From NCBI RefSeq assembly GCF_023078275.1, contig NC_062978.1:21041883-21105882 (forward strand): a stretch of 64,000 nucleotides of DNA, read 5' to 3'. Positions within the stretch are counted from its first letter, which is position 1. Every line of letters begins with the position of its first letter. Positions 38,293-48,814 of the stretch are shown piece after piece. This DNA comes from Leguminivora glycinivorella (taxonomy: Eukaryota > Arthropoda > Insecta > Lepidoptera > Tortricidae). The notes under the pieces were generated by a model that saw only the letters and a list, made by a program, of their open reading frames with translations, searched no databases and was not told the origin of the DNA. The position numbers and the translations under genes are program-made.

Positions 38293-38525
38293 TATTTCAC
38301 AGAGTCCAGTTAGGTGCGACGACGAGCGAAGCGAGGAGGAGCGTGTTAGGTAGACAGTGACAAACAACCAGAACTGACTGGTTTTTCTATCTTGCTTCGT
38401 TCGCGATACAGTCCCATTTAATAAATAAAATTACTTGATAGCAATTATTTCACAGAGTCCAGTTAGGTGCGACGACGAGCGAAGCGAGGAGGAGCGTGTT
38501 AGGTAGACAGTGACAAACAAACGGA
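38293..38525. repeat. direct repeat pair, about 152 bp apart
   Basis: A block of about 77 bases from ttatttcacagagtccagtt through ggagcgtgttaggtagacag is repeated almost perfectly at about 38293-38370 and 38446-38525. Confidence 0.88.
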
Positions 38526-38576
38526 ACCGATTTTTTTGTTAACAAAAATCTATACATATATGCAATGAAAACATAC

Positions 38577-38731
38577 CTGTACAAGATTTGCCCCAAGTGA
38601 AAGTTGCATCCTTGTAATATTATTCCATCAAAATTCGATCGAATACTTTGTATGGCAGCATTCTCAAAGTCTAACACACATACTTTTGGCATCAGATTAA
38701 TACCATGTTCATTTCCATATTCGATTAATAA
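38577..38731 (-). pseudogene. MULE transposase domain fragment
   Basis: About 51 open codons: IEYGNEHGINLMPKVCVLDF, then ENAAIQSIRSNF and QGCNFHLGQILYR. This spacing (DFE near the start, GC.FH.GQ later) is the core of the Mutator-like (MULE) transposase domain, also seen in domesticated FLYWCH-type genes. The frame is closed upstream by a stop at 38734-38732. It ends exactly at a donor-like gtatgt (38576-38571). No other exon is found, so either a decayed transposon with an intron or a lone exon of a host gene. Confidence 0.75.
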
Positions 38732-38920
38732 TCAAACATTAAATCGTAAGAACGTTTGTCTTTGTTAGTGAATAAACAAAAACATTAACGGGAACGTCTT
38801 CTTATTCTCAATAAAAATATTTCCATGGATGGAAAATAATGCAATTTATTTAGTCCCGTTGTAATACATATTAGTAATTATCCTCTTTTTTTCGATAGTT
38901 TTACGTTTCACAAGTTAAAG

Positions 38921-39078
38921 TGATACCATACCCAAAAAATGTAATTACAACCATATCCAAATTAACAATAAATGTATGTTATACTTAATAAATCGGTAAC
39001 AACATGATACCATACCCAAAAAACACGTTTGGTAAACACTAATTAACAATATGTATGTTATACTTAATAAACCACTAA
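38921..39078. repeat. two-unit tandem repeat, about 84-bp period
   Basis: gataccatacccaaaaaa and gtatgttatacttaataaa occur in the same order in both units. Confidence 0.85.
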
Positions 39079-39908
39079 CAACTTGAAAATGTGCATTATA
39101 AAAAGTGCCTTTAAAAAAAAAGCAAAAGGTGCAGTTGCCAACTGTTTAGTTGGGAAATGAAACGATTTCTTAAGGTTTGATTGGAACGTGAATATTCGGC
39201 GAAATGACTTTGTGCGAAAAATTGGTTGCGATGTGATTCGGAAATAAAATTTTCGGAGATGATTTAGAGAACCAAAATTTGTCATGTAACGTTTGGTATG
39301 ACATATTTATTATTTATTTAAATCCACTGACCTATTTTCAATATCAGCATACATAATTATTTTGTTAAATACCTACATTAAAAGTTCTTGTAACAACTAT
39401 GCCGCCGTAATTTTAAAAAATTACCATCTCACACCTAATATTAAGTTACTCGACAGGTCCTTTGAGTCCTAGGATCCCCATTCTTTGAAGAAAAAAATCC
39501 TAATTATGTTTAAAATTGTTCTTCCCAATTCACAGAACATTCTAATCGTCTCTTTGAAACAAGGCTTCACTGCGCGTTCCTAAAGTTATATTTTTTTTCT
39601 TGTTTGTTACGAAATTAACTTACATGCTTCGCTGTGTTTACTCAAAATAATAGATTAATTATTAATCTAGAATCTGTCCTAAATATTAAGCTTAGGTAGC
39701 AGTCTTGGACCAAATTATCCATTGTCATTCGGTATGGTGGATTATAAAGGTTTACATAATTATTATTTTAAGTTTAGTTTTTAATAACAGCTCTAATCTA
39801 ATCTTAATATTAAATAACTACTAGTTTAAAACCAATAAAATAAATGCTAGGTGTTTTAGTGTCAAGCTATCATTCGGTTCATAATCTGTGGGTCCCAAGT
39901 AGTTGTAG
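39079..39908. other. non-coding AT-rich DNA
   Basis: Nothing recognised. Confidence 0.4.
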
Positions 39909-40124
39909 GGTACCACGGGGCAAATCTCGACTGGTGGGCAAATGTAATTGGTCTATTTTTTCCATGTTTTACAATATTCGCATTATTAAATAAGAGTGTC
40001 CACCGGTTATATATGGTAGACGTGTTTAGTAGATGCATGTAGAACTCAACATCATAGTGTAATAATGGAAAAAATGGATTACAATTACAATTGCCCCCCA
40101 GTCGAGATTTGCCCCGCTGTACCT
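39909..40124. repeat. fold-back element
   Basis: The left arm gtaccacggggcaaatctcg and ctggtgggcaa is complementary to the right arm ending ttgccccgctgtac, with mismatches. Confidence 0.82.
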
Positions 40125-40514
40125 TAAGCTTGTTTTAAAATATGTAAAATAAATGGAAAAAATTCAGCTGCATAATTCCAGAAAATAAATGGAAATTGGA
40201 TGGAATGGATAGCGGAAATGCACAGCAAGTCTTTCCTCGACAATGAGGCACTCGAATATATACATAAACTTACGCCTTAACTTCCAAAACGGGTAGACAG
40301 AGCACATGGAATGCGCGTGCCACTCTTTGCAATGAAAGATTTAAAAAAAAGATATCGCAGTGGCAGTTGCTAGCCTATCCACCCATTCCACATAATAACC
40401 CAATCCTACAGTCAACTTCTACGACACCCAAGGGAGAACAGGTTGGTGAAATCCCTAACGCTACCAAACCACGAAACACATTCGGATAGACTAGAAAATC
40501 CTTCTCCTTCAACC

Positions 40515-42020
40515 TTTTTTTTTTTTTTTTTTTTTTTTAACGTTGGGGAAATGCATTTACGCATGCCACCTTGTCCGGGGGACCAGTGGCGATGACGGAC
40601 TAACCAATGTAGGACTACCGTCTAAAACCACCAACGAATTCCGTCTCCGCCTTGGGTGGAGTGTCGCAGGGTCACTATAAGCATTCCACCACGTACACCC
40701 CGGCGGGCGGCCTACTGGCCGCATGCAGTTTGGGCGCCAGTTGGGCAGGCACCCCCATTCGCGTGGGCGTTTAGGCACGGGTACTCCCCCGGAGCACCGC
40801 GCAGCCCATTACGGCGGAGGCATCAGGTGCGCGTAGCGCCTGGCTCTGCCGCCAGCCCGTCGACGGCGGAGTGGGTGCGCGTCAGGGTCGTTCTCGCGCG
40901 CACGTTCCGCTGTCTCCTTCTGCGACATAACATAATGGCTGAAGGAGACCATCGCCGTCCATGCCTCCTCGCTGTCAAGCATAGACTTCACAATGCTCTG
41001 CAGTGAGAGGTCTGTACCTATTATTGCCTGGAGGCTGGCCCGCTGGGGCCCCCATGCAGGGCACTCTTCGAGAACATGACGGGGCGCATCTACTAATGCA
41101 CCACACTCATGACACATGGGGGATTCTTCCCTCTCTATTCGGTGCAGGTATTTACCAAAAGACCCATGGCCAGTAAGTATCTGCACCATGTGGAAAGTTA
41201 GCGTGCCTTGCTTCCTTCCTACCCAGCGTTCCAGGTGCGGCAATACGGCGTCAATTGTGTTCCGCCCATATTTTGCGGCGTCGAGCTCTGCTCTCCATTG
41301 GCGAAGTGTTTCCGTCTGGGCTAATGCCCGGATGTTCCTTACTTCATCTTCGTCCAGGAATTCTGCTGCTGCCCTTCTTTCAGCTCTGTAGCGGTGAACA
41401 TTCGCGAGAATCTGTGCTTGAAGATCCCAGGGGGGGTCTGCAGCCAAGACCGTAGCCGCCGCAAAAGAAACCGTACGATACCCCCGTATGGCTCTTATGG
41501 ATATTGCCCTCTGTGGTCTGCGAAGCAGCGCTCTATTTTCAGCAGAAAGGGCATCTACCCATATGGGAGCGCCATATAAGGCCATACTTCGCAGAACACG
41601 AGAGTATAGGAGTCTACACGTAGCATTTGGCTCACCCACGTTGGGAAGCAGCCGCCCGAGAGCTGCAGCTGTAGATATAAGCCTAGGGCCTAAGCTGGCA
41701 AAGTGCGCTTTAAATTGCCAACGGCCGTCCAAAATGAGGCCAAGGTATTTCATTTGGGCCTTAACCGCGACGACCTCCCCGTTTACTATAATATTGGCAT
41801 TACGAGGGGGTCCTCTTCTCGGGCCATGGAAGAGCAGAACTTCCGTCTTTGGAAGGGACACCTGAAGACCTAGCTGATGGATTCGTTCCACCACAAGTGA
41901 GGTTCCAATAGTCACCTTCCTTGCTGCATCTTCATAAGAGGAACCCCGACACGTAATGAGAGTGTCATCTGCATAGGCCAACACATTCATGCCAGGCAGA
42001 ACTGGGCTTCTCCTTCTGAA
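40515..42020 (-). mobile_element. 5'-truncated R1-clade non-LTR retrotransposon
   Basis: A 1506-bp insertion flanked by the perfect 14-bp duplication cttctccttcaacc (40501-40514 and 42021-42034). It has a poly(A) tail on the minus strand (24 T at 40515-40538) and about 270 bp of 3' UTR. GC content is much higher than the surroundings. 5' truncation with a target duplication is the usual outcome of target-primed reverse transcription. Confidence 0.92.
40809..42020 (-). pseudogene. R1-type reverse transcriptase, C-terminal part
   Basis: About 403 open codons, without a true start (the frame enters from the flank). Visible: YADDTLI (catalytic box), VSLPKTEVLLFHG, KYLGLILDGRWQF, LYGAPIWVDAL, QRAISIRAIRGYRTVS, HRYRAERRAA, then a CCHC knuckle C-x2-C-x8-H-x4-C (CHECG to EEC) and an arginine-rich end. 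The knuckle after the RT domain is characteristic of the R1 clade. The RT core before YADD, the endonuclease and ORF1 are missing, so the copy is dead on arrival, but its frame is intact, pointing to a young insertion. Confidence 0.92.
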
Positions 42021-42034
42021 CTTCTCCTTCAACC

Positions 42035-42290
42035 TAGCGTTTTCCCGGTCTAGCGCCAGGGTCCGCTTTACGGCTCAATCTTCTCCACTTTGCCCAGTCT
42101 TCGGCATACTAAGGTGTGAGATTGTTTTCTTGCATGTCTGCTGTCATGCTGCCAGCGCTTCTTAGGCCCACCGCAGCCGCGTGACCTAGGGCCTTGAACA
42201 GTGAGATTGAGGCATAGTGTTTCCGACGTAGTCTACCGGTCTGCGGCGTATAATGGCCATACCATCGGAGGCGACTTTCTGGATAGGCTA
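42035..42290 (-). pseudogene. decayed pol C-terminus of the host non-LTR element
   Basis: RLRWYGH, then LGHAAAVGLRSAGSMTADMQ, ENNLTP, a stop codon, YAEDWAKWRRLSRKADP, and LDRENARLKEK in a shifted frame. The R1-type element landed in the last codons of this frame. Confidence 0.65.
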
Positions 42291-42649
42291 GAGAGTAAAG
42301 GAAAAAAACATCACAGAAAAAAATATAAGTTGAACTCACCGTCGACCATTCTGTGGCTAGAGTCAATTCCGTACTGAACTCCTGAGAGGCTTCAGTCCTC
42401 CAACTAATAAGGATTATGAGTCTAATCTTGTTACGTTCCGATCGAGACGTTTAGAATTTACAGTTAGACATCAAACTCATATCATTTTGATATCATACAG
42501 CTTCTGTAATTTTGTATAATATTCTTGACAAGTACCTACACAATCGATGTAGGGAACAAATCAAATTATTTTATCAAATATTTATTGATTTGTTTTTGTT
42601 TTTTTCTTTAGTGTATGGTATCTATTTCAGTTTATAATTTATATATAGT
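42291..42649. other. non-coding DNA, no gene seen
   Basis: Bases 42601-42645 carry ctttagtgtatggtatct, a tail fragment of SINE family C. Nothing else recognised. Confidence 0.4.
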
Positions 42650-42848
42650 AAGGTTACTAATACTTATGTTGTTGTGGGATATGGGTTAAATTGTGGCGTA
42701 GGCGAGAGGCTGGCAACCTGTCACTGCAATGTCACAGTTTCGTTTTCTGTCAACCCCTTATTTGCCAAGAGTGGCACTGAAACGAGTAGTTTCAGGTGCT
42801 CTGCCTACCCCTTCATGGGATACAGGCGTGATGTATGTATGTATGTAC
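42650..42848 (+). repeat. non-LTR 3' UTR copy, family H, with (TATG)n tail
   Basis: gaggctggcaacctgtcact, ttgccaagagtggcactg, gtgctctgcctaccccttca and gggatacaggcgtgatg, then atgtatgtatgta. It is the uninterrupted equivalent of 8700-8995. Confidence 0.78.
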
Positions 42849-43062
42849 TAATACTTAAAAAAACAAATCAAAAAATATTTAATAAAATAATTTGATTTGT
42901 TCTTTACATCGATAGATGGCAGCACCTCTCTCGCTATATCGTAATCCTGCAAAAGGATTCATATAAGAGGTGCAAGAACAAATTGCTCGCTCTTAGAGTT
43001 GGTCAAAGGTACCTACCCTTCAGAGATAACATACACTAGAGTCATTTCGACGGGTACCTCGG

Positions 43063-43190
43063 CGGTCGGGGTGGTGTAACGGTTTTAGCACGTCAGCCGC
43101 GTTAGCTGGAGACCCGGGTTCGATTCCCGGCTTCGCCACCAGTGGGCTTGATCGCTTTTTCTTTAGTGTATGGTATCTATTTCAGTTTAT
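43063..43190 (+). repeat. tRNA-derived SINE, family C copy 2
   Basis: A good tRNA-like head: box A-like gtggtgtaacggttttag, anticodon-stem-like tcagc...gctgg, box B-like gggttcgattcccgg and an end gcttcgccacc. The acceptor stem pairs only partly and position 33 is G instead of T, so I call it a SINE head rather than a tRNA gene. The tail ctttagtgtatggtatct is shared with 42601 and 17535. Confidence 0.68.
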
Positions 43191-43917
43191 AAGTACCTAC
43201 ACAGTTTAAAAATGCATAATTTCGTTACTTTATTGCACTAGTAGGGCACTTGAGTTTGTTGAAACTTTGTGCAATCCTCGAGCGAACAGAAAGTTTGCCA
43301 CTCATGTCGATTTCAAACTCTAGCTTTGACTTGTTTTTAATTTATCGCTCGTTCCGGTTTCCTACTTTTCGTCCTTGTATCGTAATAAATAGTATATTAT
43401 ATGATGTGTAATGGAAAACACAGCTATTTGTTTGGTAGAGGCGTGGCCGTTGGAGGGCCAGACCCAGCGCTGCGGCTCCTCGTGGTTCCGACTGGCAGGT
43501 GCGGAGTGACTGGAAGCTCCGGCCAGCTGAGAGGGAAGACCATCGCCTCGCCGCTTCAAACCAGCTAAGCCTTATAACGTTGTTGCCGCTCTCTTCTCTG
43601 GCCTAGTAGTTCTGTAACATCTCCGTACTATAGCGCAATCGACCAAATATCACCTTGTGTTCCCGTAATTAGATAAGTTATAAGCTAAAAGGCCCTAAGC
43701 CATAAGTAGTTGTCAGTAAGCAAGCCCATTTGGTGCAGAGTTAAATAAATTTTGTATGTTACTACTCTGAGCAGTTTTCTTCCCCTCCTCTAGTACACCC
43801 CGAAGGGAAATAAAAAAAAGAATAGTATTTCAGATGGTAACTTTATGAAGGCTGTAAAAGTTGAGTACCGCGGTACGAGATTTTATTGTAAATTTCACAG
43901 ACATAGTAATAGCCGTT
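43191..43917. other. non-coding DNA with an unclassified GC-rich block
   Basis: 43437-43560 is GC-richer (gcgtggccgttggagggcc) and looks like part of a repeat, perhaps an LTR or retroelement UTR. A minus-strand frame here is unrecognised. Confidence 0.35.
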
Positions 43918-44475
43918 TAAAAAAAAACGGCCAAGAACGTGTCGGGCCACGCTCAGTGTAGGGTTCCGTAGTTTTCCGTATTTTTCTCAAAAACTACTTA
44001 ACCTATCAAGTTCAAAACAATTTTTCTAGAAAGTCTTTATAAAGTTCTGCTTTTGTGATTTTTTTCATATTTTTTAAACATACGGTTCAAAAGTTAGAGG
44101 GGGGGACGCACTTTATTTTCCTTTAGGAGCGATTATTTCCGAAAATATTAATATTATCAAACAACGATCTTAATATAACCCTTATTCATTTTTAAATACC
44201 TATCCAACAATATATCACACGTTGGGGTTGGAATGAAAAAAAATATCAGCCCCCACTTCACACGTAGGGAGGGTACCCTAATAAAACCTTTTTTACCTTT
44301 TTTTAGTTTTGCATTTTGCTGGCGTGATTAATATACATATTGGTACCAAATTTCAGCTTTCTAGTGCTTACGGTTACTGAGATTATCCGCGGACGGACGG
44401 ACTGACGGACGGACGGACAGACAGACATGGCGAAACTATAAGGGTTCCTAGTTGACTACGGAACCCTAAAAATGA
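43918..44475 (-). repeat. interspersed repeat, family D copy 2
   Basis: Inverted relative to 28716-29306: aaacggccaagaacgtgtcg, cgctcagtgtagggttccg, ataatcgctcct in complement, few CCGT units, and an ending gttgactacggaaccct. Confidence 0.88.
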
Positions 44476-44748
44476 AATAAGTATACAGATGTAAATATTT
44501 TCCGTTACTGCAAGTACCATTAAAATGAACACTAGTCACGGTATGGATCGGACATGTCAATGTTCAAAGTTACCCCAGAGCATAATAATACAGAGCGGTC
44601 ACACCGCCAGCGGACGAGTCGCAGTTGTTAGCTCAATGAGCATACAGTTCTGTTGTCGTTGTATGCGTGCGTCGTACGTGATAACACGACTTACTGGTTG
44701 TTCACAATTACCTTCACATACCTACATAAAATTGATACAAATTGACTT
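44476..44748. other. non-coding DNA, no gene seen
   Basis: Nothing recognised. A plus-strand frame from 44525 runs into the SINE and is rejected. Confidence 0.4.
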
Positions 44749-45010
44749 GACGACCGGTCTGGCTCAGTCGGCAGTGACCCTGCCTGCTAAGCCGCGGTCC
44801 TGGGATCGAATCCCGTTAAGGGCATTTATTTGTGTGATTACTTGATTAGCACAGATATTTATTCCTGATTCATGGATGTTTTCTTTGTATATAAGTATTT
44901 ATATATTATATGTATATGGTGTTGTCTATGTACCCACAACACAAGCCTTTTTGAGCTTACCGTGGGACTCAGTCAATCTGTGTAAGACTGTCCTATAATA
45001 TTTATTTATT
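44749..45010 (+). repeat. tRNA-derived SINE, family A copy 5, plus orientation
   Basis: Starts gacgaccggtctggctcagt; box B-like gggatcgaatccc; body catggatgttttctttg, taagtatttatatatta and cttaccgtgggactcagtca; tail atatttatttattttattt. Confidence 0.9.
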
Positions 45011-45711
45011 TTATTTATATATAAGGTCCTAATTTATTAGATGCAGATATTTTTACAGCTGATAGTACTCGGTCTCTGGAGTATATTAAACCGTGAAACA
45101 TTATAGCTTTTACGATGTTTTTTTGGAGAAAACGGAAAAACAAATTTGCTACGCAAAAATAAAACCGCCTTCAAAAAAAGCGTGTTACAAAACACGGAGA
45201 AACTATAAAGCCAAAAATAATAAACCTTCGAATTCAGATTTCTTATCGGATTGCAATAATCTAAACATCCAAATTATAAACAAATCAATTATTTTTGTAC
45301 TGTAGTATTTAAAATAAAACTTTGTTTCACAGCGCATGAAGTTTCCTTACACGGTCGTGATATTTATTCAATAAAAGATAAATAATCTTATATATATATA
45401 TTTACGTATGTATACCGTCGCTTAGCACCCATCATAGTACAAACTTTGCTTAGTTTGGGGCTAAGTTGATCTGTGTAAGGTGCCCCCAATATTAAAAAAA
45501 AATGTGGGTTCAAAAACTTGCGACAGGCGTATTCAAAAACAAATCGACCGGCGTTCGTTCCTATATCTGTGATTATAAAGATTCTTCGGAAAAAAACGAC
45601 AATTTTCACTACGATATATTTATTTAATCTTTATTGCACATAAAAAATAAGAACCAGTCAACCACAAAGGTCAAAAAGAAACATTTGATACGTGCCAGAA
45701 AACAATCATCT
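45011..45711. other. non-coding DNA, no gene seen
   Basis: 45420-45490 has ttagtttggggctaagttga, which reads like a repeat fragment. Nothing else recognised. Confidence 0.4.
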
Positions 45712-45932
45712 GGGGACCGATTTTTGAATTTCGAACGCACGAATTCGCCATTCGAAAGTCTTTTTAAAACGACGAAATTCTATTTTCGAAAAAGGCCGGC
45801 TGGCAATTTTAAATCTATTGGTAATGGCCACTCGTTTTCGATTCTGTTAGTGGAATTTAAATCGTTAGTAGTGGAGATATTAATGAACGAAATTCACAAA
45901 TAAGAAAGGTCGACATTCAAAAATCGGCTCCC
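45712..45932. repeat. fold-back element
   Basis: The ends ggggaccgatttttgaattt and the loosely complementary cattcaaaaatcggctccc are inverted. The open frame inside is read through the repeat. Confidence 0.7.
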
Positions 45933-46199
45933 TGATATCACTTTCTATTCTACAATTTACAAATTAAAACTATAATCATTAAATGTATACTATAACGAGC
46001 GGATAAACTTATACATATACTTTATAAGATACTATACTGTATCTACAGCTAATATTTTGACGTATCTTAACGACGATCTAGTGAGAATCGCTGGAAACCG
46101 CTGAATGCGGATAACGCGAAACCGGACGTTGTGAAGATCCTTCGTGGAAGCATTCATCCATCAATCGACGTCTTTTGGGTAATGATAATGACTTTATAC

Positions 46200-46465
46200 G
46201 ATATCTTTCAATTTGAATCTATTGTTAATCAAATACGTGTAAATGCTCCGAAGATGATTTATTGAGTGACAACTAGAATACAATGTCATGAACATCATGT
46301 CATATTTAAAATTATATTCAGAACATTGCATTCCTTATTCAAACATACACTGTAGATGGCGCTGCTGGATATTAAAAAACAACACCCCCACTATATCTAA
46401 GCATAGCCATCAGCATCATCAGCATTAAGCGAAACAGGTTTAAAACCAACTAAACATACAGGTAG
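46200..46465 (-). repeat. possible 3' LTR of a Copia element
   Basis: Directly downstream (minus strand) of the pol fragment. It starts tgtatgtttagttgg and contains gtagatggcgctgctgg and an AATAAA-like signal. The boundaries are a guess because the partner LTR is not in the window. Confidence 0.4.
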
Positions 46466-46595
46466 GTACTACTACTACTTAGGCACAAGTCCTAATCCTA
46501 ACTTTTCAAGCAATCTAAAGTACTTGACAAACCCTCTAGACCCTTAGTCAGCAAATCGGCTGGCATCTCAGCTGTCGATAAGTATTTTGTTTCTA
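46466..46595 (-). pseudogene. Copia pol C-terminal end
   Basis: Encodes YLSTAEMPADLLTKGL, after which the frame is lost (LEGLSSTLDC). An open frame that extends above 46596 up to 46800 is a chance fusion with the inserted sequence. Confidence 0.82.
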
Positions 46596-46747
46596 CCAAG
46601 AATCTTATATACATACTGGATGTTGCACGCCGAACATTACTTTGAAGCCAGAAAATTTGACCTTGAATTACGTCACGCCGGTCTTGCATCTCTTTCTTTA
46701 GGGTGTCCATGATTAAGCATACATTAGGGATATCCCGCGGAATTTGA

Positions 46748-46960
46748 CGTATTACATCTCTCGACACAGGCTTAAAACCTTTGAACCTCCGTTTTGACAA
46801 TACTCTCAGCTTGATATGATATTGATATGTGTTAAAATGTCAAATATTAATATTAGCGCCATCTATCTGAGCGTACCCCAAAGGTGTATCGCCATCTAGC
46901 TCACCGTACCTTTTTCTGTATGGTTTTGAGGTACGTTTTTTTCTTAGACTTTATCTGTCT
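46748..46960 (-). repeat. interspersed repeat, inverted relative of 7806-8010
   Basis: The same blocks in reverse: cctttgaacctccgttttga, attagcgccatct, ctgagcgtaccccaaagg and gaggtacgttttttt. Confidence 0.8.
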
Positions 46961-48814
46961 ACATAAGTATTGTTACATAAGTATTTGTCTTTTACTAACT
47001 GACACCTGTGTTTATTAAAGCATGCAATGGAATATATATTTTAGTGTTTTGGTCACTTTAAACCATCACAATAATATTTTGGTAGTAACTACTGGGAAAA
47101 CTAATAATCCCAGTAGCTATCAACCCCCGGTGTGGTAATTAACAATGTGGGGGAAATCCCAGTAGTTAGGACAGGTAAAAACTTGGTGGTAACTAGTGGG
47201 AATAGCCACAAAAATATAAGGGAAGTATTTGTCAATGGCGAAATAATAAAATACTAGGACGTTTTAAAACAGTATCTTTATTTTTAAGCGCCGCCCCAAA
47301 TCTCAAGGAAGGTGGTTCTCAATTCGTACGTATTTCAATTCTCTTCGCATGTATATATGTATCTCAATTTAATGTTTATGCCACGATATATCCGTCGTTA
47401 CTGGACTGATTTTTAAAATTTCTTTCTGTGTCATAATCTTCAGGCTTAAAGTGCAAATCTGCAAATTGTCGAACGCTCTGAAACATTTCCTTTTATCGGT
47501 ACAATCGACAGCCAACAGCCAATGCTGCCTCCTTCCTTCATCTTTTGGAACACTGAAAAGATTAATATTATTCATGTTAATTGTAAAGACATAAATTATA
47601 TAAAGTTGGTATTATTATACTGTGATATGAACTATGAACATAGAAACCGTACCAAGTTGATAGATTTAGCTCCATTCAATAAGAGTAAATACCATGCAAG
47701 AAAAAAGATTGGTCACCCTAGTCGTAAAACCACACATAGCATTATTTTTCTTTAAAGGTCATATTTATCGTTCTAAACCTATTCGTGGGAATTTTGATAT
47801 AATTTGAGACAATGAAAACAATATAATGATAAGAACTAACCAAGATTACAAGCAAAATAGAAGAAAATTTATTGCCAGTGAGGTTTATGAACATTTTGGT
47901 AAAATAAGTACTTACTTGTGAAATTTTACGTCGGATTTCGGTTTCCATTTACTTCCACAATGGTTCACTATGCAATACATAGCTCAGAACTTAAGTAAAT
48001 CGTCGAAAAACGTTTATTTTGCAAAATAAATCTCTGAATCGGTGAATGAATTTTGACAATTCTGACATATCGGGCATATTTTTTTATTATTAGTGTTCCC
48101 ATAGTACGCAGGAGGTAAATACCGGAGAAATAAGGTTTTTGATTGAGTTTTTTTTGTATAATACAAAGAAAAGTAAGTCAATTTGATTGAAGAATGTTTT
48201 ATACGTTTTTTTTATTAACTTATCTGGCAATACATCACAGTGTTGGAATGAGATAGAACATAGGAGTAAAGGTGAATGAACCTGGCTTCAACTCATAATC
48301 GTCCCATTAATGCAAATACCGACTAAGTGACTTTTTGACGAAATCGGGTTTTTAGCACCTATAGAATAAGGTTTTCAAGGGCTACAATATGTTAAAACCC
48401 ATGTATTGATACGACGCTGCATTCAAAAGATAGCTGTCGCATAAAGTTACTTAATGGTCAATTTTTTGCATTATAAACTGCCAGAATGTGATATGAATAT
48501 TTAATATGAACTTTTATGCTTTATCCGCCAAGTAGAACATTTTAATGGTGTATAGTGTTTTTTTGCATTTAAACATTTTGTTAAAGTAGCCATCTTATGT
48601 TCTACAAAAAAGTTTAATGTGTACATATTTGATTTTTGCAAATAAAACTATCAACAAAATTATTTATTTTAAGCCAGGCTAAATACACCAAATGTCTTTA
48701 AGATGTTTTTCCAGAAGATGTTTGTTTACAAACATCAGCAATGTCATACTACCAAAAAGTTGTATAGGGACTATAATTGGTTTTGCATGTGATGTGACGA
48801 AGGAAAGGATAACG
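46961..48814. other. non-coding DNA inside the insertion
   Basis: No recognisable gene. Near 48308 the text tgcaaataccgactaagtg resembles the ends of the palindrome at 48815-51335. Confidence 0.4.

Larger units (their letters stand above)
40250..42290 (-). mobile_element. non-LTR retrotransposon 3' end, split by an R1-type insertion
   Basis: Minus strand, 42290-42035: decayed pol C-terminus with RLRWYGH, ADMQENNLTP, AEDWAKWRRLSRKADP, one in-frame stop after NNLTP and frame changes. This pattern is typical of RTE-like pol ends common in Lepidoptera. After the insertion (42020-40515) the sequence continues at 40500-40250 as the family H 3' UTR (ggaatgggtggataggctagc, then agagtggca, then ctctgtctacccg). 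Clade assignment is tentative. Confidence 0.65.

Noticed and set aside
43063..43142. Possible genuine tRNA gene
   Set aside because: The acceptor stem pairs only partly, position 33 is G, and the same head with the same tail recurs at 17430, so it is a SINE.
46498..46800. A single 100-codon protein ending in PADLLTKGL
   Set aside because: It fuses real Copia codons below 46596 with unrelated inserted sequence above it.
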